This document shows positions 1-7,627 of a DNA stretch of 64,000 nucleotides, in pieces. Numbering within the stretch: the stretch's first letter is position 1; every line of letters begins with the position of its first letter. The DNA is from Brevundimonas fluminis (lineage in GTDB: Bacteria > Pseudomonadota > Alphaproteobacteria > Caulobacterales > Caulobacteraceae), in contig NZ_RQWJ01000003.1 in assembly GCF_003934285.1 (NCBI RefSeq), positions 124,001 through 188,000 on the forward strand. Reading direction: 5' to 3'. The position numbers and the translations under genes were made by a program. Under the pieces are notes generated by a model. It had not been told where the DNA came from, made no database searches, and saw only the letters and a program-made list of their open reading frames with translations.

Positions 1-40
1 AGCCGCGGCGGTTCGAGGCGGCGGTTCTCAGGTTCCTGCG

Positions 41-1204
41 CTAGGTCTCCGGGATCAGGGCCCCGCCCTCGACCCGGATGAAGCCGGCACGGCCGCGCAA
101 GGGGGCGAAGAGCTCGGGCTCGGTTCCCGTCATGAAGGCCTGCAGTCCGAGCGCCTCGACCTCATCGAACAATGCGGCGCGGCGGGCGGCGTCGAGGTGG
201 GCGGGCGCCTCGTCCAGCAGCAGCAGGGGCGTTCCGGCCCGGGGCTTCGCCGCGTCCGGAATGAGGAGGGAACCGGTCAGTCGGTTGAGCTGGGCCAGGA
301 CCAGATTCAACACGAGCGCCTTCTGCTCGCCGGAGGAGCCCTCGGCGGCGGGGCGATTCTTCTCGCGGTGCAGCGCCGTCAGGTCGGAGCGGTGCGGGCC
401 GAACAGGCTGCGGCCGGCGGCGGCGTCGCGGGCACGGGAGCGCGACAGACCCTCGCGGATCGAGGCGGCGATGGCCTCGGCGTCGGCGCCCTCGGCGGCC
501 ATGGTCTCGGCCTCTCCGGTCAGGCCCAGGTCGGCCTGGGGGAAGGGGCGGTCGCCCCGCGCGTCGATGGCGGTCTGCAGGTCCCTCCGCGCGCCGGCCC
601 GGGCGAGGGCGGCGGCCGCGCCCGACTGGCCCAGCCGGCTCTCCAGAGCGTCCAGCCACAGCGGGTCGGCGGCGCGCCCCTCGGCTCCGTCGACGAGCAG
701 GCGCAGCCGCTCGCGCAGGGCCTTCTCATAGGCGGCGACGTGGGCGGCGTGGTCCGGGTCCGCGGCGAACACCAGACGGTCGAAGAATTTCAGCCGCTCG
801 GCGCGCGCGTCCGAGAACAGCCGATCCTGCTCCGGCGTCGCCCAGACGGGGCGCAGCCAGTCCAGCAGTCGGCCGGGCGGGGCGGTCTCGCCGTCGATGC
901 GCACCGTGCGCCGGGCGCCGCCGGCGGACTGGACGCCCGTCCCCAGTCTCACCTCGTCGCCGTCGACGGTCAGGACCGCCGCCACGGCCCAGGCCCGGCC
1001 CGACCGCTCGCCCGGCTCGCGCCGCCCCATCTCCGGCGCGGTCGCCCCGCGCAGGCCCCGGCCCGGCGTGAACAGGCTCAGCGCCTCCAGCACATTGGTC
1101 TTCCCCGCCCCGTTGGCCCCGTGCAGCACGGTGATCGCGCGGTCGGGTTCCAGCCGCGCGGCGGCGTAGGAGCGGAAGTCGGTGAGGGTGAGGGCGGTGA
1201 TCAA
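41..1204 (-). CDS. recF: DNA replication and repair protein RecF
   Basis: SMC-like ATPase that binds gapped DNA and helps load RecA at stalled forks. The 387-residue product has all family landmarks: Walker A GANGAGKT at about residues 29-36, an ABC-type signature SSGEQ at about 290-294, and Walker B LLLLDE followed by the D-loop APAHLD at about 327-338. Length is normal for RecF. It is the last gene seen in the rpsT-dnaA-dnaN-recF group, all on the minus strand, as in many alphaproteobacteria where gyrB usually follows. The 40 bases to the window edge hold nothing recognisable. The small GIY-YIG gene and its repeats separate recF from dnaN. Confidence 0.97.
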   Translation of the reverse strand: MITALTLTDFRSYAAARLEPDRAITVLHGANGAGKTNVLEALSLFTPGRGLRGATAPEMGRREPGERSGRAWAVAAVLTVDGDEVRLGTGVQSAGGARRTVRIDGETAPPGRLLDWLRPVWATPEQDRLFSDARAERLKFFDRLVFAADPDHAAHVAAYEKALRERLRLLVDGAEGRAADPLWLDALESRLGQSGAAAALARAGARRDLQTAIDARGDRPFPQADLGLTGEAETMAAEGADAEAIAASIREGLSRSRARDAAAGRSLFGPHRSDLTALHREKNRPAAEGSSGEQKALVLNLVLAQLNRLTGSLLIPDAAKPRAGTPLLLLDEAPAHLDAARRAALFDEVEALGLQAFMTGTEPELFAPLRGRAGFIRVEGGALIPET

Positions 1205-1250
1205 GCGCCCGGTTTAGCGGGGCTGGCCTGCTCCCGCCATGCCGACGACG

Positions 1251-1595
1251 CTAGGGTGCCGCAGGGTCGTCTGAGGGAGGTGTCCAATCCTTGGCCTGTC
1301 TGCCATGGCCGGCTTCCAGATCGGCGAAGAGATCTCGCCAGCCGGGGTTGGCGCGTTCGATCAGTTCAAGCTTCCAAGGGCGCTTCCATTCCTTGATGCG
1401 ACGCTCGCGGATGAAGGCGGCTTCGCGTGTCGGATGCTTCTCGAACCAGACCAGCATCGCGACGCCGTGCCGCTTGGTGAAACCCCTGAACGTGCCCTCG
1501 CGATGCTGAAGGGTCCGGACATAGAGTCCGTCAGTTGACCCCGTGTACAGCGTTCCGTTGCGGCGGCTCGCAACGATGTAGGTGAAGAAGGCCAT
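1251..1595 (-). CDS. GIY-YIG domain nuclease, small (YhbQ-like)
   Basis: A 114-residue single-domain GIY-YIG protein. The hallmark is split as TYI near residue 5 and LYTGST near residues 16-21. R and E residues follow in AAFIRERRIKEWKR, typical of the stand-alone UPF0213/YhbQ-like group. It probably cleaves DNA, but substrate and role are unknown. A strong purine-rich ribosome site (GGAGGGGGAG) precedes the ATG at 1595. That site abuts an inverted pair of REP-like palindromes starting only 8 bases upstream. The gene splits the usual dnaN-recF neighbourhood, which suggests insertion together with the repeats. Confidence 0.9.
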   Translation of the reverse strand: MAFFTYIVASRRNGTLYTGSTDGLYVRTLQHREGTFRGFTKRHGVAMLVWFEKHPTREAAFIRERRIKEWKRPWKLELIERANPGWRDLFADLEAGHGRQAKDWTPPSDDPAAP

Positions 1596-1602
1596 CTCCC
1601 CC

Positions 1603-1732
1603 TCCGCTCATCCCGGCGAAAGCCGGGACCCAGTCCTTTGGGCGAACGGTGGCGCGGGGAGACGCGAACCTCAATCCCGGAAAGTCTGCCTCACGAAAGC
1701 ACTGGATCCCGGCTTTCGCCGGGATGAGCGGA
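1603..1732. repeat. Inverted pair of REP-like palindromes (BIME-like)
   Basis: Two 32-nt copies lie in inverted orientation at 1603-1634 and 1701-1732 and differ at one position by eye. Each contains the palindrome CCCGGC-GAAA-GCCGGG, which folds as a six-pair stem with a GAAA loop. The copies are separated by 66 bp. Translated, such elements give the familiar false peptides GESRDP and DPGFRRDE found in many alphaproteobacterial annotations. They fill the space between dnaN and the GIY-YIG gene, and the left copy reaches the ribosome site of that gene. Confidence 0.92.
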
Positions 1733-1743
1733 CTTTCGGGGAA

Positions 1744-2862
1744 TCACACCCGCAGCGGCATCAGCACGTACTGGACGCCCGGGTCGCCCGGATCGAGGAC
1801 CAGCGTCGGCGACGCCGGGTCGGCGAACTTGAAATGGGCGGTCTCGCCGGTGATCTGGCCGGCGACGTCCAGCAGGTAGCGGGCGTTGAAGCCGATCTCG
1901 AAGGGCTCTTCGGAATAGCCGATCTCGACCTCCTCGACGCCCTGGCCGGCCTCCATGTTGCGCACGGTCAGGGTGACGCGGTCGTTGTCGAAGGCCAGCT
2001 TCACGCTGCGGCTCTTCTCGGCCGAGATGGTGGCTACGCGGTCGACGGCCGAGGCGAAGACGGCATTGTCGATGTCGGCCTGCTTGTCGTTCCCCTTGGG
2101 AATGACCCGCATGTAGTCGGGGAAGGCGCCGTCGATGACCTTCGACGTCAGGCTGGCCTGGCCGAACTCGAAGCGGATCTTCTGCGGGCTGACCATGACC
2201 TCGACCGGGCCGGAGCCGTCGTCGAGCAGGCGGCGAACCTGATCCACCGTCTTGCGCGGCACGATGACGCCGGGGCCGCCGGCCGCGCCCTCGGGCGCGG
2301 GGGTCTCGGCTAGGGCCAGACGGTGGCCGTCGGTCGCCACGGCGCGCAGCAGGGGCACGCCGCCCTCGGCCACGGTGTGGAGATACAGGCCGTTCAGATA
2401 GTAGCGCGTCTCTTCGGTCGAGACGGCGAAGCGGGTCTTGTCGATCAGCCGGGCCAGATCCTCCTTGGGCATGGAGAAGCGGGCGCCGCCGGTTTCGGTC
2501 GACATGACGGGGAAGTCGCCGGCCGGCAGGACCGGCAGGTTGAATTTGGACCGCCCGGCCTGGACCACCAGTCGGGGGTCGTCGCCGTCGTAGGACAGGG
2601 AGACCTCGGCGCCGTCCGGCAGCTTGCGGGCGATTTCGTACAGGGTGTGGGCGGGGGCGGTGATCTGGCCCTCGACGTTCACCGTCGCCTCGGCCTCGTC
2701 GACCATCTCCATGTCCAGATCGGTGGCGGCGAACGACAGCTTGTCGCGGCCGGCCGACAGCAGGACGTTGGACAGGATCGGAATGGTGTTGCGGCGCTCG
2801 ACCACGCTCTGCACATGGCCCAGGGCCCGAAGGAGCGCGGATCGTTCGATGGTCAGCTGCAT
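1744..2862 (-). CDS. dnaN: DNA polymerase III beta subunit (sliding clamp)
   Basis: Ring-shaped processivity clamp that tethers the replicative polymerase to DNA. The 372-residue protein has the three-fold repeated clamp architecture. It opens with MQLTIERSALLRALGHVQSVVERRNTIPIL-type sequence typical of DnaN and ends with the conserved YVLMPLRV tail that forms part of the client-binding pocket. Length matches the family. It lies 206 bp downstream of dnaA, but that gap contains an unusual heptamer repeat and two DnaA-box-like sites, so separate or attenuated expression is possible. The ribosome site before 2862 is weak. Confidence 0.98.
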   Translation of the reverse strand: MQLTIERSALLRALGHVQSVVERRNTIPILSNVLLSAGRDKLSFAATDLDMEMVDEAEATVNVEGQITAPAHTLYEIARKLPDGAEVSLSYDGDDPRLVVQAGRSKFNLPVLPAGDFPVMSTETGGARFSMPKEDLARLIDKTRFAVSTEETRYYLNGLYLHTVAEGGVPLLRAVATDGHRLALAETPAPEGAAGGPGVIVPRKTVDQVRRLLDDGSGPVEVMVSPQKIRFEFGQASLTSKVIDGAFPDYMRVIPKGNDKQADIDNAVFASAVDRVATISAEKSRSVKLAFDNDRVTLTVRNMEAGQGVEEVEIGYSEEPFEIGFNARYLLDVAGQITGETAHFKFADPASPTLVLDPGDPGVQYVLMPLRV

Positions 2863-2950
2863 GTCGTCTCGCCCGGGCGACTCACAGGCCGCCTTACACT
2901 GTGGCCCGGAACACTAGCGGATTGGGGATGGGGGGCAAGAAAGGCGGTAG

Positions 2951-3062
2951 GGCTTAGGGCTTGGGGTTCAGGACGCATCGCCGCCGCCCGTGGATAAGCC
3001 GGTGGACAAAGGGGTGACGGCCGCCATCGCGACCTAAGCCCTAAGCCCTAAGCCCTAAGCCC
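2951..3062. repeat. Intergenic element: (CCTAAGC)4 tract, inverted arm and two DnaA-box-like sites
   Basis: The dnaA-dnaN gap holds four perfect tandem copies of CCTAAGC (3033-3060). An opposed arm, GGGCTTAGGGCTT at 2951-2963, can pair with the tract. Between the arms lie two sites resembling DnaA boxes on the minus strand, TTATCCACG (2990-2998) and TTGTCCACC (3001-3009), 11 bp apart. A related sequence occurs at 10421-10536. The arms could form a large hairpin or cruciform. Whether DnaA binds here is inference. Confidence 0.75.
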
Positions 3063-3068
3063 TCGGCC

Positions 3069-4508
3069 TCAGCCGCGCAGCTTGCGGGTCAGCGCCTCGA
3101 CGTCGCGGGCGACCTGGTCGTCCTGCGTCATCAGCTCGCCGACCTTGCGCACGCCGTGCAGGACGGTGGTGTGGTCGCGCCCGCCGAAGCGCCGGCCGAT
3201 GTCGGGATAGGACCGCGTCGTGTGCTGCTTGCACAGATACATGGCGATCTGGCGCGGACGGGCCACGGCGCGGTTGCGGCGGTCGCTGAGCAGGTCCGCC
3301 TGCTTCAGCTGGAAATGTTCGGCGACGGTCTTCTGGATCTCGTCGACGGTGATGCGGCGCTCCGGCCCGCCGCGGAAGGCCGCGCCCAGCAGGCCGCGCA
3401 CCTCGTCGGTGGTCAGGGTCGACAGGCGGGCGCCGGCGGCGGCGGCGACGGTGTTCACCGCGCCCTCCAGCTCGCGCATCGTCCCCGGGGTCTGGTCGAC
3501 CAGATGCTCCAGCACCGCGTCGGGCGCCTCGCCGGAGACGACGCCCAGCCCCGCCAGGGTCTGGAACCGGTTGCGGGCCACGGCGAGCTTCAGCGCACGG
3601 TCGCCCGCCTCGATCGGGCAGGTCAGGCCGGCGGACAGGTGGCTGCGCAGGCGCGGCTCGATCTCGGTCAGGGCCATCGGCGCGCGGTCGGCCGACAGGA
3701 TGACCCGCTTGCCGTCCTCGATCAGCGAGGTGAGCGTGGACAGCAGCTCTTCCTGGGTCGCGGCCTTGTTGCCGACGAACTGGACGTCGTCGATCAGCAG
3801 CATGTCGGCGCCGCGCAGGGCCTCCTTGAAGCCGGCGGTGGTGCGGTCCTGAACCGCACGCATGAAGTTCGACAGGAAGCGCTCGGCGGTCAGATAGATG
3901 ACCTTCGCGTCGGGGCGCAGGCGCTGCGCCTCCCAGGCGATGGCGTTCAGCAGGTGCGTCTTGCCGTAGCCGTAGGGGCCGCAGAAGACGACGGGGTTGA
4001 AATGGCCGTCGGCCCAGGCGGCGATCTGGCGCGCCATGGCCAGGGCGAAGCCGTTGCCCTGGCCCTCGACGAAGCCGTCGAAGGTCAGGCGCTCCTGCAG
4101 ACCGGCGGCGCGCACCGCGCGCGCGCCGTCGGCGACCGGACCCACGGTCGGGGCGGGCATGGCGGGACGGGCGGGGCTCGGGGCGACGGCGGGCGTCGCG
4201 GCGATCACGGACGGGGTGACGGCCGGCATGTCGGCGCGGCAGCGCACCTCGAGGCGGCGCGACAGGCCGTCGAGGCCCAGCCACAGTTCGTTGAGCCGGC
4301 GCAGCGCGTTCTTGCGCACCCAGTCGCGGGCGTAGCCGGTGGGGGTGACCAGCACCAGTTGGCCGGCCCCGTCCAGACGCACGGCCGAGGGGGCGATGTA
4401 GCTGCTGAACGGGCCGTCGCCGATCTCGGCGCGCAGCCGGCCGGCCGCCTCCGCCCAGATCCGGTCCGGATCGGTCATCACGCTACGCGCCGCTTCTGCC
4501 GCCATCAT
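3069..4508 (-). CDS. dnaA: Chromosomal replication initiator protein DnaA
   Basis: AAA+ ATPase that opens oriC and, in Caulobacter relatives, is also a transcription factor for gcrA and podJ. With the start at 4508 the product is 479 residues. An N-terminal helicase-interaction domain (WAEAAGRLRAEIGDGPFSSYI) is followed by a Pro/Ala linker, Walker A GPYGYGKT at about 177-184, Walker B LLIDDVQF at about 237-244, and the DnaA signature RRFGGRDHTTVLHGVRK near the C terminus. The 4508 ATG has an AAGGG ribosome site. An in-frame ATG at 4478, right before the conserved part, is the alternative. A longer frame to 4625 lacks support. The stop lies just after the heptamer repeat. Confidence 0.97.
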   Translation of the reverse strand: MMAAEAARSVMTDPDRIWAEAAGRLRAEIGDGPFSSYIAPSAVRLDGAGQLVLVTPTGYARDWVRKNALRRLNELWLGLDGLSRRLEVRCRADMPAVTPSVIAATPAVAPSPARPAMPAPTVGPVADGARAVRAAGLQERLTFDGFVEGQGNGFALAMARQIAAWADGHFNPVVFCGPYGYGKTHLLNAIAWEAQRLRPDAKVIYLTAERFLSNFMRAVQDRTTAGFKEALRGADMLLIDDVQFVGNKAATQEELLSTLTSLIEDGKRVILSADRAPMALTEIEPRLRSHLSAGLTCPIEAGDRALKLAVARNRFQTLAGLGVVSGEAPDAVLEHLVDQTPGTMRELEGAVNTVAAAAGARLSTLTTDEVRGLLGAAFRGGPERRITVDEIQKTVAEHFQLKQADLLSDRRNRAVARPRQIAMYLCKQHTTRSYPDIGRRFGGRDHTTVLHGVRKVGELMTQDDQVARDVEALTRKLRG

Positions 4509-4696
4509 CGCCACCCTTGGTCTTCGTTCCCCGCCAGCGACGCGCCGGAGGCCTGGGACCGGGCAAGCCTTCCCCGATCCCTGAACCGAAGGTTTCAGGG
4601 GCTGGGCGACCGACCGGACAGACATCTCCCGCCGACGCGAAACGTTCGTCTCGCGCCGTCTTCATCCGTGGTGGGATGGAAGTGCGTCAGGGCTGA

Positions 4697-4738
4697 AAAC
4701 TACTCCCCGGGCAGGGAGCGTCAACGCTGATTCGAATC
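4697..4738 (-). promoter_or_regulatory. Candidate dnaA promoter with a GANTC pair upstream
   Basis: Reading on the minus strand, TTGACG (4719-4724) and TAGTTT (4697-4702) form a sigma-70-like -35/-10 pair with 16-bp spacing. That would place transcription start near 4690 and give a leader of roughly 180 nt before the ATG at 4508. Directly upstream of the -35, at 4729-4738, is the palindrome GATTCGAATC, which contains two adjacent GANTC methylation sites. In Caulobacter crescentus dnaA transcription depends on GANTC methylation near its promoter and the mRNA has a long leader. The assignment here is by analogy and inspection. Confidence 0.45.
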
Positions 4739-4826
4739 CTTCGAAGCAGTTAATTCGCTTGACTCGCGCAAGCCCAAAAACGGCCTTGGAATTTTTCCCT
4801 GCGGCGGTCTGCGGAGAGGCAGAATC
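4729..4826. promoter_or_regulatory. Cluster of four GANTC (CcrM) sites in the rpsT-dnaA gap
   Basis: GANTC occurs at 4729-4733, 4734-4738, 4761-4765 and 4822-4826, four times within 98 bp of a comparatively AT-rich stretch. CcrM methylates the adenine in this motif in Caulobacterales. Hemimethylation after fork passage turns genes on or off. The 435-bp gap between the dnaA start and rpsT otherwise holds the candidate promoter and the rpsT hairpin. No further open reading frame or DnaA-box array was seen in it. Confidence 0.75.
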
Positions 4827-4856
4827 TCACGAATTGAGTTAGCGCCGGACATGACG

Positions 4857-4886
4857 AAGGCGAGACAGGTGATCCTGTCTCGCCTT
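4857..4886 (-). terminator. Hairpin terminator/attenuator after rpsT
   Basis: A perfect 13-bp stem (AAGGCGAGACAGG with its complement) closes a 4-nt loop, 57 bp beyond the rpsT stop. No run of T follows on the minus strand, so termination may be weak or the hairpin may protect the 3' end. It separates rpsT transcription from the dnaA promoter region. Confidence 0.7.
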
Positions 4887-4943
4887 TGAAATTGTTCGCA
4901 TTTACCATGACGGAGCGGTGAAGCCCCATCCGGAAGCGGTCGA

Positions 4944-5213
4944 TCAGGCCGCCGACATTTTCTTCAGCTGGGCGGCCAGACGGCCGACCTTGCGCGAGCC
5001 CGTGTTCTTGTGAACGACGCCCTTGGAGACGGCGCGCATCAGCTCGGACTGGGCGGTGATGAAGGCGCCCTTGGCGGCCTCGGCGTCGCCGCCGGCGACG
5101 GCTTCCTGGAACTTCCGCAGGAAGGTGCGGACGCGCGTGCGGCGCGACTTGTTCACCTCGGTGCGGGCGGCGATCTTGCGGATCGCCTTCTTGGCGCCGG
5201 CGTTGTTGGCCAT
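4944..5213 (-). CDS. rpsT: Small ribosomal subunit protein bS20
   Basis: Binds 16S rRNA in the 30S subunit body. The 89-residue, strongly basic protein starts [30 protein letters not shown] and ends with the conserved [20 protein letters not shown] region. Length and composition are standard for S20. It lies upstream of dnaA on the same strand, a conserved arrangement in alphaproteobacteria, and a perfect hairpin follows its stop. Its promoter must lie in the 117 bp shared with the divergent cyclase-family gene. Confidence 0.98.
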   Translation of the reverse strand: MANNAGAKKAIRKIAARTEVNKSRRTRVRTFLRKFQEAVAGGDAEAAKGAFITAQSELMRAVSKGVVHKNTGSRKVGRLAAQLKKMSAA

Positions 5214-5330
5214 CAGTCAAACCTATCGAACGGAAAGCGCCGCGGAACACACGTCCACGGCGCGGAAATCTCAAGAGGCGCGGCGTATAGCGGAAAGGTC
5301 CGGGGGAGGCAAGGCGATGGGAGACGCGAC

Positions 5331-5987
5331 GTGAGGCTGATCGATCTGAGCCACCCGATCGAGCACGGCATGGTCACCTACAAGGGTCTGCCCGCTCCGG
5401 TGATCTGCGATCACCTGACGTTCGAAGCCTCGCGGGCGCTCTACGAAGGGGGCGAAGAGTTCAGCATCGCCCGCATCGACATGGTCGCCAACACGGGCAC
5501 CTACATCGACGTCCCCGCCCATCGATGGCGCGACGGCGACGATCTGGCGGCGGTGGTGCTGGAGCGGGTGGCGGACCTGCCCGGCCTCTGCGTCGACGCG
5601 ACGGGAGCGGACGGTCCGGCCCTGGGCCCGGAGCTGTTCGAGGGGCTGGAGTTGGCGGATCACGCCGTGCTGGTGCGGACCGACTGGAGCCGGAACTGGC
5701 GCACCGACGCCTATTTCGAGGACCACCCCTTCCTCACCGAGGTCGCCGCCACCCAGCTGCGGGACCGGGGCGCGGCGCTGGTGGGCATCGACTCCCACAA
5801 CATCGACGACACCCGCGTGCGGACCAGGCCGGCGCATTCGGTCCTGCTGCGCGCCGGCGTGCCGATCGTCGAGCACATGACCAACCTCGCCGCCCTGCCG
5901 CCGAAGGGGTTCCGCTTCACCGCCGCTCCGCCCAAGGTCCGGGGCATGGGCACGTTTCCGGTGCGGGCGATGGCCCGCATTGGCTAG
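5331..5987 (+). CDS. Cyclase-family hydrolase (kynurenine formamidase-like)
   Basis: A 218-residue metal-dependent hydrolase of the PF04199 cyclase/arylformamidase fold. Conserved parts include the N-terminal LIDLSHPIEHGMVTYKGLP and the metal-site segment NTGTYIDVPAHRWRDGDDL near residues 53-71. The classical motif is HxGTHxDxPxH. Here the first two His are Asn and Tyr, as in a known NTGTY subgroup. The C-terminal part VEHMTNLAALP is typical. The GTG at 5331 is preferred because it follows GGGAG and begins the conserved sequence. The stop overlaps the crotonase stop by 4 bp (convergent). The real substrate is unknown. Confidence 0.85.
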   Translation: MRLIDLSHPIEHGMVTYKGLPAPVICDHLTFEASRALYEGGEEFSIARIDMVANTGTYIDVPAHRWRDGDDLAAVVLERVADLPGLCVDATGADGPALGPELFEGLELADHAVLVRTDWSRNWRTDAYFEDHPFLTEVAATQLRDRGAALVGIDSHNIDDTRVRTRPAHSVLLRAGVPIVEHMTNLAALPPKGFRFTAAPPKVRGMGTFPVRAMARIG

Positions 5988-6772
5988 CGCCCCCTGAACG
6001 CCGGCTTCCGCTTCTCGACGAAGGCGCCCATGCCTTCCTTCTGGTCCTCGAAGGCGAACAGGGAGTGGAACAGGCGGCGTTCGAACTGGACGCCCTGGGT
6101 CAGGGTCGTCTCCAGCGCGGCGTTGACCATCTCCTTGTTGGCCATGACGGCCAGCGGGCTCTGCTCGGCGATGCGTGCGGCGATCTTGCGGACCTCGTCC
6201 AGCAGCTGGTCGTGCGGCACGACGCGGGAGGCCAGGCCCGAGCGCTCGGCCTCCGCCGCGTCCATCATCCGGCCCGTCAGGCACATGTCCATGGCCTTGG
6301 ACTTGCCGACCAGACGGGTCAGGCGCTGCGAGCCGCCGATGCCGGGCGCCACGCCCAGATTGATCTCCGGCTGGCCGAATCTCGCCTTCTCGGACGCCAC
6401 GATGAAGTCGCACAGCATGGCCAGTTCGCACCCGCCGCCCAGGGCGAAGCCGTTCACCGCCGCGATGATCGGCTTGCGGAAGCGGGTGATGCGGTCGTGG
6501 CCGAGCGCGAAGTAGTTGCCGACGTACATCTGGGCATAGGTCTGGTCGGCCATCTCCTTGATGTCGGCGCCGGCGGCGAAGGCTTTCTCGCCCGAGCCGG
6601 TCAGGATCAGACAGCGCACGCCGTCGTCGTGCTCCACCGCGTCGAGGAAGTCCGCCAGATCCTTGAACAGCGCCGAGTTCAACGCGTTCAGCGCCTCGGG
6701 CCGGTTCAGGGTGACCACGGCATAGCCGTCGGCGTGGCGCTCGATCAGGAGATTGGCGTAGCTTTCGGTCAT
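5984..6772 (-). CDS. Enoyl-CoA hydratase/crotonase family protein
   Basis: Hydrates trans-2-enoyl-CoA in beta-oxidation or related acyl-CoA chemistry. The 262-residue product has the oxyanion-hole loop GSGEKAFAAGADIKEM at about 59-74. Both catalytic glutamates are present in the expected contexts, GGGCELAML and GQPEINLGVAPGIGG. The C-terminal FHSLFAFEDQKEGMGAFVEKRKP is a standard crotonase end. A crotonase near rpsT-dnaA and mutM is a recurring gene order in alphaproteobacteria. A GGAG ribosome site precedes 6772. Confidence 0.93.
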   Translation of the reverse strand: MTESYANLLIERHADGYAVVTLNRPEALNALNSALFKDLADFLDAVEHDDGVRCLILTGSGEKAFAAGADIKEMADQTYAQMYVGNYFALGHDRITRFRKPIIAAVNGFALGGGCELAMLCDFIVASEKARFGQPEINLGVAPGIGGSQRLTRLVGKSKAMDMCLTGRMMDAAEAERSGLASRVVPHDQLLDEVRKIAARIAEQSPLAVMANKEMVNAALETTLTQGVQFERRLFHSLFAFEDQKEGMGAFVEKRKPAFRGR

Positions 6773-6846
6773 GGCGGGCTCCGTGCGGGGACCGCCTGTC
6801 TAGCGGCCCCGCGCCGCGGGCGTAAAGCGGCGCGGGGCGGCAGGTC

Positions 6847-7569
6847 TCAGGTCAGGGGGCGCAGATCGTCGCGACGAGCTTCCTCACGACGGGCCTCTTC
6901 ACGGCGCAGCTCGTCGCGGCGCACGTCGGCCGCCGTGCCGTCGCCCGCGGCCCGCTCCAGCCAACGATGGCGGCGCGCGCCGTAAAGACCGCCGAAGACG
7001 GCCGCCACGGCGCCCAGCAGCATGGTCAGGAAGGCCCACAGCGCCAGGGTGGCGGTGGCGTCGGCCGCACGCTCGGTCTCGACGGGGGCGGGCGGCGGCG
7101 GCGCGGCGATCAGCTCGCCCTCGACCACGCGGCTGGGCGGATAGTCGAGATAGGCCCGGGTCTCCGCCTCGTCCTGCGCGTCGGCGCCCATCAGGGCCGC
7201 CGAACCGCCCGCGGCGGCGCCGGCCACGGTGATGGCCAGCAGGAAGGCCAGGGCCCAGACGCCCAGGCCGTGCAGGCCGCCCTTGTGGTGGTCGCCGTAC
7301 TTGGCGGCGCGGCTGGCCACGGCGCCGCCGACGAACAGGGCGATGGCGTTGGCCAGCGCCATCCACATGCCGGCCGCGGCGGTGAATTCGCCCACGTCGC
7401 CGCGGTCGAAGTCGTACGGGTTGAAGGCGGAGGCGCCGAGCGCCACGCCCAGCAGGTTCAACATGGCGCCGACGGCCACGGCGACCACGGCTCCGGCGAT
7501 GACGGCGGGCCAGGAGATCAGGGTGTGCAGCGGGTGGCGCAACGGGTCGTGCGCGAAGGTCTCGGTCAT
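6847..7569 (-). CDS. Conserved integral membrane protein (PhnA-like annotation group)
   Basis: A 240-residue inner-membrane protein with about four hydrophobic segments: near residues 18-44 (WPAVIAGAVVAVAVGAMLNLLG), 67-88, 102-130 and 172-196. A charged C-terminal tail has repeated REEARR units. The N-terminal WPAVIAGAVVA and GGAVASRAA segments match a family common in Caulobacter and sphingomonads that is sometimes misnamed PhnA-like. No catalytic motif is visible. A strong GGAGGGAC ribosome site precedes the start. Function unknown. Confidence 0.8.
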   Translation of the reverse strand: MTETFAHDPLRHPLHTLISWPAVIAGAVVAVAVGAMLNLLGVALGASAFNPYDFDRGDVGEFTAAAGMWMALANAIALFVGGAVASRAAKYGDHHKGGLHGLGVWALAFLLAITVAGAAAGGSAALMGADAQDEAETRAYLDYPPSRVVEGELIAAPPPPAPVETERAADATATLALWAFLTMLLGAVAAVFGGLYGARRHRWLERAAGDGTAADVRRDELRREEARREEARRDDLRPLT

Positions 7570-7627
7570 CGGTGTCCCTCCAGAAACGTGATGGAGGCTG
7601 AATGACCGCGCGGCGGCGGGGTTCCGC

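Noticed and set aside
1582-2313. Plus-strand open frame with GESRDP and DPGFRRDE segments
   Set aside because: These peptides are the translation of the REP-like repeats, and the remainder is antisense to dnaN.
3033-3060. Heptamer tract as a CRISPR array or telomere
   Set aside because: Units are only 7 bp with no spacers, and nothing suggests a replicon end.
4626-4943. Possible oriC in the rpsT-dnaA gap
   Set aside because: No array of DnaA boxes was found. GANTC sites and moderate AT content fit a promoter region better. In Caulobacter oriC lies away from dnaA.
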